This document shows, piece by piece, positions 1 through 9,400 of a stretch of 11,993 nucleotides of DNA. Below the pieces are notes generated by a model. That model was not told where the DNA came from. It searched no databases and saw only the letters and a list, made by a program, of their open reading frames with translations. Each line of letters starts with the position of its first letter. The stretch's first letter is position 1. Source of the stretch: Candidatus Cloacimonadota bacterium (lineage in GTDB: Bacteria; Muiribacteriota; UBA6191; JACPRK01). The translations under genes and the position numbers were made by a program. The stretch is from assembly GCA_021772705.1 (NCBI GenBank), contig JAJFLN010000447.1:1-11993 (forward strand). The letters run 5' to 3'.

Positions 1-18
1 CACTTTGCCCTGTGCCAA
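1..18 (-). CDS. Start of a probable CspA-family cold-shock protein (cut by window edge)
   Basis: Only six codons are inside the window: TTG GCA CAG GGC AAA GTG, read as (M)AQGKV. CspA-family RNA-chaperone proteins very commonly open with M-A-x-G-x-V-K-W-F, so these residues fit that family well. The start is supported by AGGAGG at 28-33, nine bases upstream, and by a strong promoter about 110 bases upstream, giving a leader of roughly 100 nt. Long leaders are typical of cold-shock mRNAs. The start codon would be TTG rather than ATG, and no in-frame stop was seen close upstream. Six codons cannot prove a family. Another frame (GTG at 27-25, V-L-Y-L-G) is possible but lacks a well-placed ribosome-binding site. 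The KWFN and RNP motifs needed for confirmation lie outside the window. Confidence 0.4.
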
Positions 19-27
19 GGTACAGCA

Positions 28-33
28 CCTCCT
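28..33 (-). promoter_or_regulatory. Ribosome-binding site for the leftward partial gene
   Basis: The minus strand reads AGGAGG followed by TG, a near-perfect Shine-Dalgarno core nine bases before the TTG codon at 18-16. It is the main reason for choosing TTG as the start. Confidence 0.5.
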
Positions 34-127
34 CCGCCCTGCCCCTGCAATATCGCGCAGAAGAGGGGGAATTCAAAGATTAAAACGCACTGCTGCCGGG
101 TCCCGGAGCGGGTCCCAGAGCGCCGCG

Positions 128-156
128 ATGTTAGCACAGCGACAGTAAGCTGTCAA
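128..156 (-). promoter_or_regulatory. Sigma-70-type promoter reading leftward
   Basis: On the minus strand there is a perfect -35 box TTGACA (156-151), a spacer of exactly 17 bases (150-134) and a -10 box TAACAT (133-128), which matches TATAAT at four of six positions. Transcription would start near 121 and run off the left edge through a leader of about 100 nt. The spacer contains GACAG...CTGTC, overlapping the -35 box, and the boxes are framed by TGTTA...TAACA, so a small dyad covers the promoter and could be an operator. The promoter lies after the giant gene and serves the next leftward gene. Confidence 0.65.
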
Positions 157-172
157 CGTAACACCTGGGTTC

Positions 173-293
173 CGGGTGCATGTCACCCAGGGGGTCCCCT
201 CCTCCGTTCGCCCCACTATGGATGCGGGCATCCATAGTGGGGCGAACGGATCCGGAATAGGCCAGGGGAGACCCCCTACGGGACATGCACCCG
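173..293. repeat. Large inverted repeat with a perfect 23-bp core
   Basis: The arms 203-225 and 228-250 are perfect 23-base reverse complements separated by only GG. The symmetry continues outward: 189-200 pairs with 264-277 (two extra bases on the right), and 173-184 pairs perfectly with 282-293. A 13-base insertion (251-263) offsets the outer arms on the right. Either strand as RNA would form a very stable hairpin. It sits between the stop codon of the giant gene (476) and the leftward promoter (156-128). No T-run follows on either side, so it is not a textbook intrinsic terminator. It may stop or stabilise transcripts, or be a remnant of a small palindromic mobile element. Confidence 0.85.
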
Positions 294-475
294 CCATACC
301 CGAGACAACCCCAGATCCCCCAGACGAGGGTTGAGCAGGTTGCCAGGAGACACGATGGGCATTCGGTTCTCGTCGTCTACTGGCTGCTGGCGAACTTCAC
401 CCGATTCCGGCTCGTCGTGAGGAGGGGGTTGGGTGAGGGGGCCATCCCTGGGAAGCCCGACGCCAACTCCCTGTC
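294..475. other. Intergenic region after the giant gene, no gene seen
   Basis: No coding region with a credible start and ribosome-binding site was found on either strand. The only distinctive stretch is G-rich DNA on the plus strand at 424-452, with runs of 5, 3, 5 and 3 G separated by short loops. It could fold into a quadruplex, and the giant-gene mRNA would carry the C-rich complement. No intrinsic terminator with a T-tract was found downstream of the stop at 476-478. Confidence 0.5.
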
Positions 476-3400
476 TTACCCGTTCCCTGACACCCGTCGC
501 CCGACTCCCCGCCTTACTCCTATCGCGAGCAGCGGCAGCATGAGGATCAGTAGATCCACCGGAACGGTCCCGTTGTGCCCGGTCTTGCCGTCCCGGGGAA
601 GGGCGCAGGCCGAGGCGCCTGAGCCGGCCTGAGGGACGCTGCCGAGTGTCACGCCGTTGCCGCCCGTGGTGGGTGCCGTGCCGCCGGCGAAGACGGAGAC
701 GGAGGCTGTGCTCGAGTTGCTCTGAGCGTCGGTGACGGTGACTGTGAAGGAGTAGGTGCCGGCCACCCTGGGAATGAAGGTGGCCTGGGAGGCCGTGCGG
801 CTCGACAGGACCACGGGGGTACCTGCCGTCTGGGTCCAGAGGAAGGTCAGGCCGCTGCCATTCAGGGACTGGCTCGTACCGGCGTCGAGGATGACGATTG
901 TATCCAGGGCTGCCCGGACGACCTCGTTGCCGCCGGGAGAGCCGCCGTTGATCCGGGCCAGGGGCGGGGACGTGGTGCCGTCGACGACGGTGACCACCAT
1001 CTCGTCGGTGGGCGACGGGAGACCGTCGGTGTTCTGGACCGTGAGACCGAAACGGTAGTTGCCCGTGATGGGGGCCGTGAAGGTCGGTGATGAGCTCCGG
1101 GCATCGGGAAGGAGCGAGACGTTGGTGCCGTCGGTCTGAGTCCAGGTGTAGCTCAGGGGGGTCTTGTTCTTCGGGTCGAAGCTCTGGTTTCCGTTGAGCT
1201 GGACCGTGAGGGACGAGGTGCCGAGGAAGGCCGTTTGATCCTGACCGGCGTTGGCGACGGGGATCTGACTTGTGGAGGAGTTGACGGCGACCTGGACCGG
1301 GTCGGCGGTAGACTCGTTGACCCCGTCGCTGACGACGAGGGAGAACTGGTAGAGCCCTGCTGCGTTGGGAGTGAACACCGGCGTGGGACCGGTCTGATTG
1401 CCCAGGGTCACGTTCGGGCCGCCGGTCTGCGCCCAGCCATAGAGGAGGGGGGCCCCGTCGGCGTCGAAGGAGGCTGAGCCATTCAGGTTCACCGGTGTGC
1501 CCACGTTGCCGATCAGGTCCGTTCCGGCGTTGGCTACCGGGACCCGGTTGCTGCCGTCGTCGACGGTGACGGTGACCTTCCCGGCCTTGGAGTCCACCCG
1601 GCCGTCATTGACGACGAGCTGGAAAGCGTGGACGCCGGTCAGGGCGGGAGTGAAGATCGGCGCGGCGCTGGTGACAGAGGAGAGCACCACGCTGGAGCCC
1701 TTGATCTGGGTCCACCGGTAGGTGAGGGGATCCCGGTTGGCATCGGAGGAGGCCCGGCCATCGAGAGTCACCGTGGCGCCCACCGTGACGGTCTGATTGG
1801 CTCCAGGCTGGGCTGTTGGGACCGTGTTGGTGCCGTTGACAGTGATGCAGACCTCGCTGGGTGCGGAATCCCGGGCCGGATCGCCGGTGGGAGAGTCGTT
1901 GACCACGAGCTGGAAGGTGTAGACGCCCTCCTGGAGTGGCGTGAATGTCACCTGTTCGTCCTTGGAGAAGACAGTCGAATCCGGTCGCTTGGGTATCGAG
2001 TTGAGCGTTACTGTCTGGGGGCCCGAGATGAAGGTCCATCGGTAGTTCAGCGTATTGCCATCGGCGTCGCTGCTGACCCGGCCATCGAGGGTGACCACCG
2101 TGCCGGTCCGGGCCGTCCGGTTCTGACCGGCGTTGGCAGTGGGCAGCCGATCGTTGGCGCCGCCGTTGACGATCAAGCCGGTCCTGGCCGTGCCCGTGTT
2201 GCCGCCGCTGTCGGTGACCGTGAGCTGGATCGGATAGAACCTGGCCTGGACCGGTGTGAAGACCGGCCGGGATGTCGTGGCGTTCGCTGGGGCCGGCAAC
2301 GTACCTGACACGGGTATCCAGGAGTAGGTGAGGGTGCCTCCATTCGGGTCCCGGCTCCCGTCGCCGATGAAGGTGACCGGGCTGCCGATGTCGACGGTCC
2401 TGAAGGGGCCGGCGTCGGCCACGGGGGAGACGTCCAGGATGGTGATCTGCAGCCGGTTCGGGAAGCTGTCGGTCCGGCCGTTGTTGACGGTCAGTTCGAA
2501 CTCGTAGACCCCGGCGGCCAGGGCCGTGAAGTCCGGCGTGACCGTGGCGGAGCCGCTGAGGGTGACCACCGGTCCCGAGACCTGCCGCCACCGGTAGGTC
2601 AGGGGCAGGCCTCCCGGGCTGGAGGAGGAGCCGCCATCGAGACGGATCTTGCCCGGTGGTTCGGACCGAGGCGTTCCTGGGCGGGAGATGGGCCGGTTGT
2701 CGTTCGGGTTGTTCGGGTCCGTGCCGTCCAGGAACTCCTGCAGGTTGCTGCGCCCGTCGCCATCGTTGTCCAGGGAGGCATCCCTGGGGTCCGCCGCGTT
2801 CAGGCCGTTGCCGTTCTCGAAGGAGTCCGGGATGCCGTCGGCGTCGCTGTCCAGGGGGTCCGCCGGGTTGAGATCCACTGTCGCCGAGCTCGTATCAGCC
2901 GGGTCATTCACGTCCCGGTAGACAGCCCGGATCTGGTGGGATACGGCCCCGGCCTGCAGCAGGTTGTCCCCCATGTTGGGGTTCGCCGGGAAGACCAGCG
3001 CCGACGACAGGGGGTTGCCCGTGTTGCGGAAGATGCCCGTGTTCAGCCCTGTCTCGACGAGGGTGACCACTTCCTGATCCGTCGTGGACAGATCTTCCAC
3101 CGTGGCCGTCACGGTCTCGGCGACTCCAATGGAGCGGTTCGAGTCCCGGTCTCTGACGCTGACGATGATCCCGTCCCGATCCCGGATGTAGGAGGTGACG
3201 GTGACGCCGCTGGCGTTGACGAAGGTCACGGCCGAGACCTCCTGGAAGACGACCTGCACCGTCAGGCTCGGAGCGTCGCTGCCGTCGTCCCTGTCCCGGT
3301 AGCGGTAGCTGACGGTCTCCTGGGCGCCGTTGCCGAGCAGCTCCAGGACGCCGTTGCCCTGGGAAGACACGGTGGAGATTGCGGTACGGATGCCGGACTG

Positions 3401-6400
3401 GGATCGGAAGATGCCTGTGTCGGGTGCGGTCTCGAGGGCCACCAGGCTCTCCAGGTCACCCGTGACGGCCGAGAGGGTGACGATCACGCTCTCCCGCACG
3501 GAGGGGTTCCGGTTCTCGTCCGGGTCGGTTACCTGGGCGAAGAGGTTCTCCACCGAAAGGAGGAAGCGCGACTGGGCGACACCATCGGCGTCGACGGCCT
3601 CCAGTATCGCCGCGGTCTGGCGTATCCGGGTCCGGACCTGGTTCTGGCTCCTGTCGAAGCTGAAGTCCTTGTCGATGTAGGTCGCCAGCAATGACGCGCC
3701 GTCAGTAGTCTGGATGACCCGGTCGTTGGACGTCGCCGGGGCGATCAGTGAGGGCATGCCCGTCCCGTTGCGGAACGTGTCGGAGTTGTTATTGAGCTCC
3801 TGAAGAGTGAGGCTCTCCTGATCGCCGATAGCTCCTCCGGGCAGAATGACCTGGAGTGTCACTACCAGGGACTGGGGGCTCGATCCATCGGAGTTTTCGT
3901 CCGTGTCCCGGACCTCGACGAAGATCTCCTCGCTCAGAGCTTGGTTGGAAGCCACGGCGTAGCCAGGTTCGGTGGCGACGATGGAGCCTGGTGAGGATCG
4001 GGTGAAGAAGATCCTGCTGTTGGCTGAGTCCGTGAAGATCGGTACCGATACGGAGGTGGAGTCCGTGGCGTCCTGGGCGTCGGTGTAGGAGCCGATGACG
4101 AGACCGCCGCTGGAGACCTCCAGGAGGTTGTTGCCCGAGATCCGGGGACCGATCACGGAGGTCAGAGGCGCGGGGTTCCGGAAGGAGGCGCTGGAGGAGG
4201 TGGTCTCGAAGAGGTCCAGGGACTCGCTGTCACCCACTGGGGACGAGAGGATCGTGGCTCGAATCCGCTCCTGCACAGTCGGGTCCCGGTTCTCGTCGAT
4301 GTCATCGACGGTGACGAAGATTCCGCTGATGCCGACGGTGTAGAAGGAGACGGTCTGCCCCTGATCGTTGGTCATCCGCGCCGTGGCAGTCGTGGGCGCC
4401 AGGGTGAGTGTCGACGCGGCGTTGAGAACCACCACCGTCGTCGGCTGCATGTCCCGGTAGCTCGCCGTCACGGTGGCGCCGTCCCGGGTCTCCAGAATGG
4501 TGTTCGTCGTGATGGCGATGGCCACGGCGGAGGGGACCCGGCCGATGGCGGGCACTCCGGTAGAGGTTGTGTTCAGGTTCCGGAAGACACCGGAGTTGAA
4601 TGACGTCTCGGCAAGCTGCACATCGACCCGGTCGCCGATCGAATCGGTGAGCGTGACCAGAACGGACTGGGCCGAGGAGGCGTCGGTGTTCTGGTCCGGG
4701 TCCGTGACGGTGACGAAGAGATCGTCCTGGCCGATCCTGTAATTGGAGACCACCGTACCCGTGGCGTTGGTCAGCTGAATTGTGCCGGCCGTGACGGGCA
4801 CCACCATGGTCGTCGTGGCGCTGGCCCGATCCGTCAGGTCCACCCGGTCGATGTAGGAGGCCTCCACTGTTGAACCGCCACTGGACTGCAGGGTGCCGTC
4901 GCCGTTGATGGCCGTGTCGATGACGGAAGGTACGCCGGTGACGCTGTCGAAGAAGCGGTCGTTGGTGGTTCGCTCGTTCAGGTTGAGGATCTCCGTGTCT
5001 CCCGTGGAGTTGTTCCGCAGGGTGACCTGGACCGTCTCGGTGGTGGAGGGGTTCAGGTTCTGATCCGGGTCTTCAACAGTGACGAAGATCGACTGCTGAC
5101 CGATCAGGAACTGCGACGTCGCCGTGCCTCTCGAGACGGAGGTGAGGGTCACCCGGGCCTGGGTCCTCTGGATGTCCATCCGGATCGTGGTGGTCGTCAC
5201 GTCCGTCGGTTTCGTGTCGAAGTACCGGGCCGTCACGATGGCCCCGGCGCCGACCTGCAGGGTCCCGTCGTTGTCGCTACGATTCCCGATCCGGGTCGGC
5301 AGGGGAGTCAGATTGTTGCGGAAGATGCCCGTGTTCGTTGATGTCTCCGTCAGGGTCAGGGACTCCTCGTCGGCCGTCAGGCTCGATGTCAGCCTCACCT
5401 GTCCCGTCACGGTCTCCCGGGTGAGGGGGTTGGTGTTCTGATCGGCGTCGACGAGGCGGATGAAGATCGGCTGGAGCCCGATGATGTATGAGCTGACCGG
5501 GTTGTCGTCCCTGTCGGTGAAGACCGGGAAGCCCACCAGCGCTGGCCGGGAGGTGGTGGCCCCCGGATTGGTCGACCGGCGATCCACGGGATCGTCCACG
5601 TCCACATAGGTGGCGATCAGGGTCGAGGCCTGAGCGGTCTGGAGGACTCCATCCTCGACTCGTCCGTTGTCGACGACGGAGCTGATACCGGGAGACACGT
5701 TTCGGAACTCGCCGGAGTCGGTCCGGGTCTCCACCAAGATCAGGGTTTCCACGTCGGAGGTCACCCGGTCGCTGAAGGTGACCTTCACGGACTCCGATAC
5801 GGAAGGCAGCTTGTTCTCATCCTGGTCTCTCAGGGTGAGGAACACCCCTTCCCGGCCGATGATGTACGGCGTCGTTTGAGGTACGCCGGCGGCATTGCTG
5901 AAGAACAGATCCGAGGCCAGGGTCTGGGTCACGGCGACCGTCGCCGCAGCCGTCGATCGGTCCACCGGGTTGGAGCTGTCCTGGTAGGTCACGAGTATTC
6001 GCGAGCCGTCCTGTGTCCCGAGAATGCCGTCGTTCACCAGGGCTGTGGTCACCCGTGTCGGAAGGCCGACCAGGTTCTCGAAGACGGTGCTGGAGCTGGT
6101 CAACTCAGCCAGGGTGACGCTCTCCACGTCCTTCGTGTTCGGGTCGCTGACGGTGACGTTCACCACCTGGGTGCTGACGGGGCTGCTGTTGGCGTCGGCG
6201 TCGGTGACTCTGATGAAGATGGAGCGTCCCGCTCCGGAGCCGATGAAGTAGCTCGACACCGTACCCAGGGCCATCGGCCCGGCGATGAAGTCGACCCGGG
6301 AGGCCACCTCCGGGAGAATCATGGTCGCCGACGACTGCTGCGTGTCGGCCACGTCGTTGGGGTCGACGTAGGTGACCCGGATGATCGATCTGTCGACCGT

Positions 6401-9400
6401 CTCGATCTGACCGTTGTTGGCTGCCGGGACGGCGATGTTCGACGTCAGGGGCTGGCTGGAACCTAGAGAGGAACCGCAGAGGGACAGAGAGTTGCGGAAG
6501 ACGCCGGAGTTACAGTTCGTCTCCACCAGGGTGAGGGTCTCCGTGTCGTTCGTGACCGTGGCCGTGACGGTCACGGTCAGAGTCTCGCTCACGTTCGGGT
6601 TGCCGTTCTGATCCGCGTCATTGACGGTGACAAAGACCTCCTGGCCGATGGCGTAGGTGGTGCGGGCCGATCCGTCGATGGAGGTGAATGCCGTTGTGCT
6701 GTTGCCGGCGGTGATCCGCGCCGTGTAGCGTCCGCCTGGAGTGACGAAGATCTGGTTCCGGCGAGCGCTGAAGAAGCTGACCGTCAGGTTGTCTCCGTCG
6801 AATGCCTCCAGGGCGGCGTTGTTCGGATTCCCGTTGCCCAGGAGCAGCGAGATTCCGGCGGCGTTCCGGAAGACCCCTGTCGACAGGGTTGTCTCCTGGA
6901 GACTGAAGGTGACGCTGTCCCTCGGGCTGGAGACCGTGACCTGCACGGACTGTTGGGTGCTGGCGTTGGTGTTCTCCTCGTCGGCCCGGAGGGTGACGAA
7001 GAGGGTCGGAAACAGGGGGTCCTTCGTCACGGGCACGGTCAACTGTTCCGTTCCCACGGCGTCGGTGATCTTCAAAGTCGGCGCCGTGGTCCCTGGGCTA
7101 ACGAACACGGAGGCGAGGGCGAAGCTGAAGTCGTTAACGTCCTGCGGGTCCGTGTAGTTGGCCGTGATGGTCGAATTGCCCGCCGTCTGCAGCTTGCCGT
7201 CCGTGATGGCCAGGCCGATCTCGGAGGCGAAGCCGAACTGGTTGCGGAACTTGGCCGTGCTGGCCCCCGTCTCCCGGAGTTGAACCGTCTCGGAGTCTCC
7301 CGTCACGCTGTCAAGCAGCGTAGCGTTGATGAAGTCCACCGCCAGGGGGTTCTGGTTCCTGTTGGCGTCGTCGACGGTGATGAAGATGCCGTTGGAGCTC
7401 CCCTGGGCGCCGATGGGGAACTGGGTCCGGATGTTGCCCAGGCTGTCGGTGAAGGTCGTGACCGAGCCGCTCGGATTCAGAGTGATCGCCGCCGTGTCCT
7501 GGCTGGTGTCCGCCGGATCTCTGGGATCGATGTAGACCGCCGTCACCGTCGATCCACCGGCAGTGTCGAAGGTGTCGTTCCTGCCAGCGGCGGGTTGAAT
7601 GGCCGTGGCGAAAGGCGCCGTGTTCCGGAAGGTCCCCAGCGCGTTGGCCAGCTCCCGGAGCAGCAGCTCTTCCCGATCTCCTGTCAGGGCGTCGGTCACC
7701 ACCACTGTCAGAGTGTTGGTCGTCACGGGAGCCGAGGCCGCCGGCGGTGTCGGTGGCGCTGTGGCGCCCTGATTGATCCAGGAGATCAGGGTCTGGGTCT
7801 CGTTGGCCTGCTGCACCAGCGGGGGATCGCCGAAGCCTCCGGTGTGATTGATCCGGCCGTCGATGGCCTGGATCAGCAGGCTCGCCGGGCCATCGCCGGG
7901 AATGGTGGGATTACCGTTCGTGCCGCCCCGGATCAGGTTGGCGAAGCTGGTCAGATCCAGGTTGCCCGACGGATTCACGGCGTCGTGGCATCGGCTGTTG
8001 GAGCAGCTCCGGTCCAGGAGCGGCAGGATGTCACCGGTGAACTGCAGGCGCTGATCCGGCTGACTGTCCTGGACCCGCTGGGAGATCCAGATGCTGATCA
8101 AGCGAATCTGCGCCGCTGACAGGCCCGAGTTGCCTCCCGTGTGGGTGAGCTGCCCCTTCAGTATTCTCACGACCCGGCTGTCGGGTCCGTTGCCCGGGAT
8201 GATCCGGCTGTTGGACACGAAGGCCGTCTGAGACGGCTGAGTCATGTTGAGGCCGCCGCTCGCAGTGGCGCTGTCGTGGCACCCGGCGGTGTCACAGCGT
8301 CCTCGGAAGAGGGGGATCTCCAGCTCCTGGGTGTAGTTCACCGACGATGGAGTGGTGGGTGGAATCGAGCCCTGGTCGATCCAGTTCTTCAAGAGGTCGA
8401 ACTCCCCTGAAGTGGCCACCGTCGGCACGGCGCCACCCTGATGGACTGCCTGGCCGTTTAGCTTCCGGGTGATCAAGCTGCCGGAGCCGTTGCTGACGAT
8501 GAAGACCTGTCCGCTGTTGCCGCCCTTTTTCAATGACTCGAAGCCCGTCAAGTCCAGGCCCCCCTGATTGGGGGAGGGCGTTCCCGCCGGAGGCAGAGCA
8601 CCGCTGGTTCGGCCACTGGGGCTGTGGCACTTCCAGCAGGCCCGGTTGAACACCTTCTGAACCTGGCTGTCGAAGTCCACCTGTGAGGGGAGGATGGTGC
8701 CCGTCGTGGCCGACATCCGGTCCCCGTCCTGGATGGTGACGAACAGGCCGTCCCTGGGCACCACGTACTGGGCGACCTCGTTGCCGTCGCGATCCGTCAG
8801 CTTCGTGGTCGAGGCGGTGATGAACCGCAGGACCATGATCCCCGTGGAGAAGTCGTTCGGGTTCGTCGTATCCACATACTGGGCCAGCACGGAGTTGCTG
8901 TCGAAAGCCTGCACCACCGTGTCTCCCGTGGTGGCCCCCGTGCCGGAGAAAGAGGACTGTACGCCGACGGCGTTTCGGAACACTCCCGTATTGTTGGACG
9001 TCTCCAGAAGCTGGACCGTTTCCTGGTCGTTGTTGATCTGGTTCCGGATCAGGACTGACACGGTCTGGCGGCTGTTGATGTCGTCGTTCCGGTTCCGGTC
9101 CTCGACGGTGACGAAGATGGGGTCCACGCCGATCTTGAACTGTGTCGACGGTGTCCCGTCAGCCAGGGTGAACCGGGTGGTGGAGTTCGTCGACGCCAGC
9201 CGCATCCCGGCGAAGGAGAAGCTCGTATCGCCGCTGCTGTCGTTGTCCTGGTAGTTGGCCGAAAGATTGGCCAGGTTGGCTGTCTCCAGGATGCCGTTGT
9301 TGTCGCTCCGGGCTCCCAGGACCGTGGCCAGTCCTGTTGTGTTCCGGAAGATGCCCGTCGAGTTCCCGGTCTCGGTCAGGGTCAGGACTTCCAGGTCCCC

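Larger units (their letters stand above)
7730..8704 (-). other. Three cytochrome-c-like modules inserted within repeat 6
   Basis: Residues about 951-1275 interrupt repeat 6: its first half ends V-T-I-Q-D-G-D-R-M, its second half resumes T-L-T-V-V-V-T-D and runs on to F-R-N at 1309. The insertion contains three similar modules of about 100 residues. Each has a helix before the haem site, a CxxCH-type site, a (G)-L-D/N-L/M-T patch, a run like I-P-G-(N/D)-G-P, a G-(Q/R)-x-x-H-x-G-G motif and a closing W-I-x-x-G/R helix. The layout resembles the planctomycete-type cytochrome c (PSCyt1-like) modules of many exported proteins. Expected role: covalent binding of three haems after export, giving electron transfer or a redox reaction. 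Ala/Pro-rich linkers join the module to the host repeat (A-P-P-T-P-P-A-A near 1266-1273). Confidence 0.8.

Noticed and set aside
173..293. Reading the inverted repeat as a standard intrinsic terminator
   Set aside because: The hairpin is strong, but no run of T follows it in either direction; flanks are GC-rich.
285..632. Plus-strand 115-codon frame across the end of the giant gene
   Set aside because: It begins in the inverted repeat, is rich in Pro/Arg/Ser, has no ribosome-binding site and overlaps the C-terminal tail of the giant protein.
1605..2591. Minus-strand frame of 328 codons within the PKD region
   Set aside because: It overlaps the giant gene in another frame, its product is low-complexity (Arg, Gly, His, Pro), and the giant frame there encodes recognisable PKD-like domains.
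6953..8119. Plus-strand reading frame of 388 codons, and others such as 2936-3694 and 10541-11638
   Set aside because: They lie wholly or mostly opposite the giant gene, have Arg/Gly/Val-rich composition typical of antisense frames in GC-rich DNA, and show no domains or ribosome-binding sites. The opposite frame has clear conserved domains.
7730..8704. The haem modules as a gene fusion artefact or frameshift product
   Set aside because: The frame is open throughout, and the interrupted repeat continues properly on both sides with linkers, so it is a real nested insertion within one gene.
7730..8704. Calling the protein a conductive cytochrome nanowire
   Set aside because: Only three haems in a protein of 3,692 residues; known cytochrome filaments are densely packed with haems. 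Electron transfer stays possible but a continuous wire is not supported.
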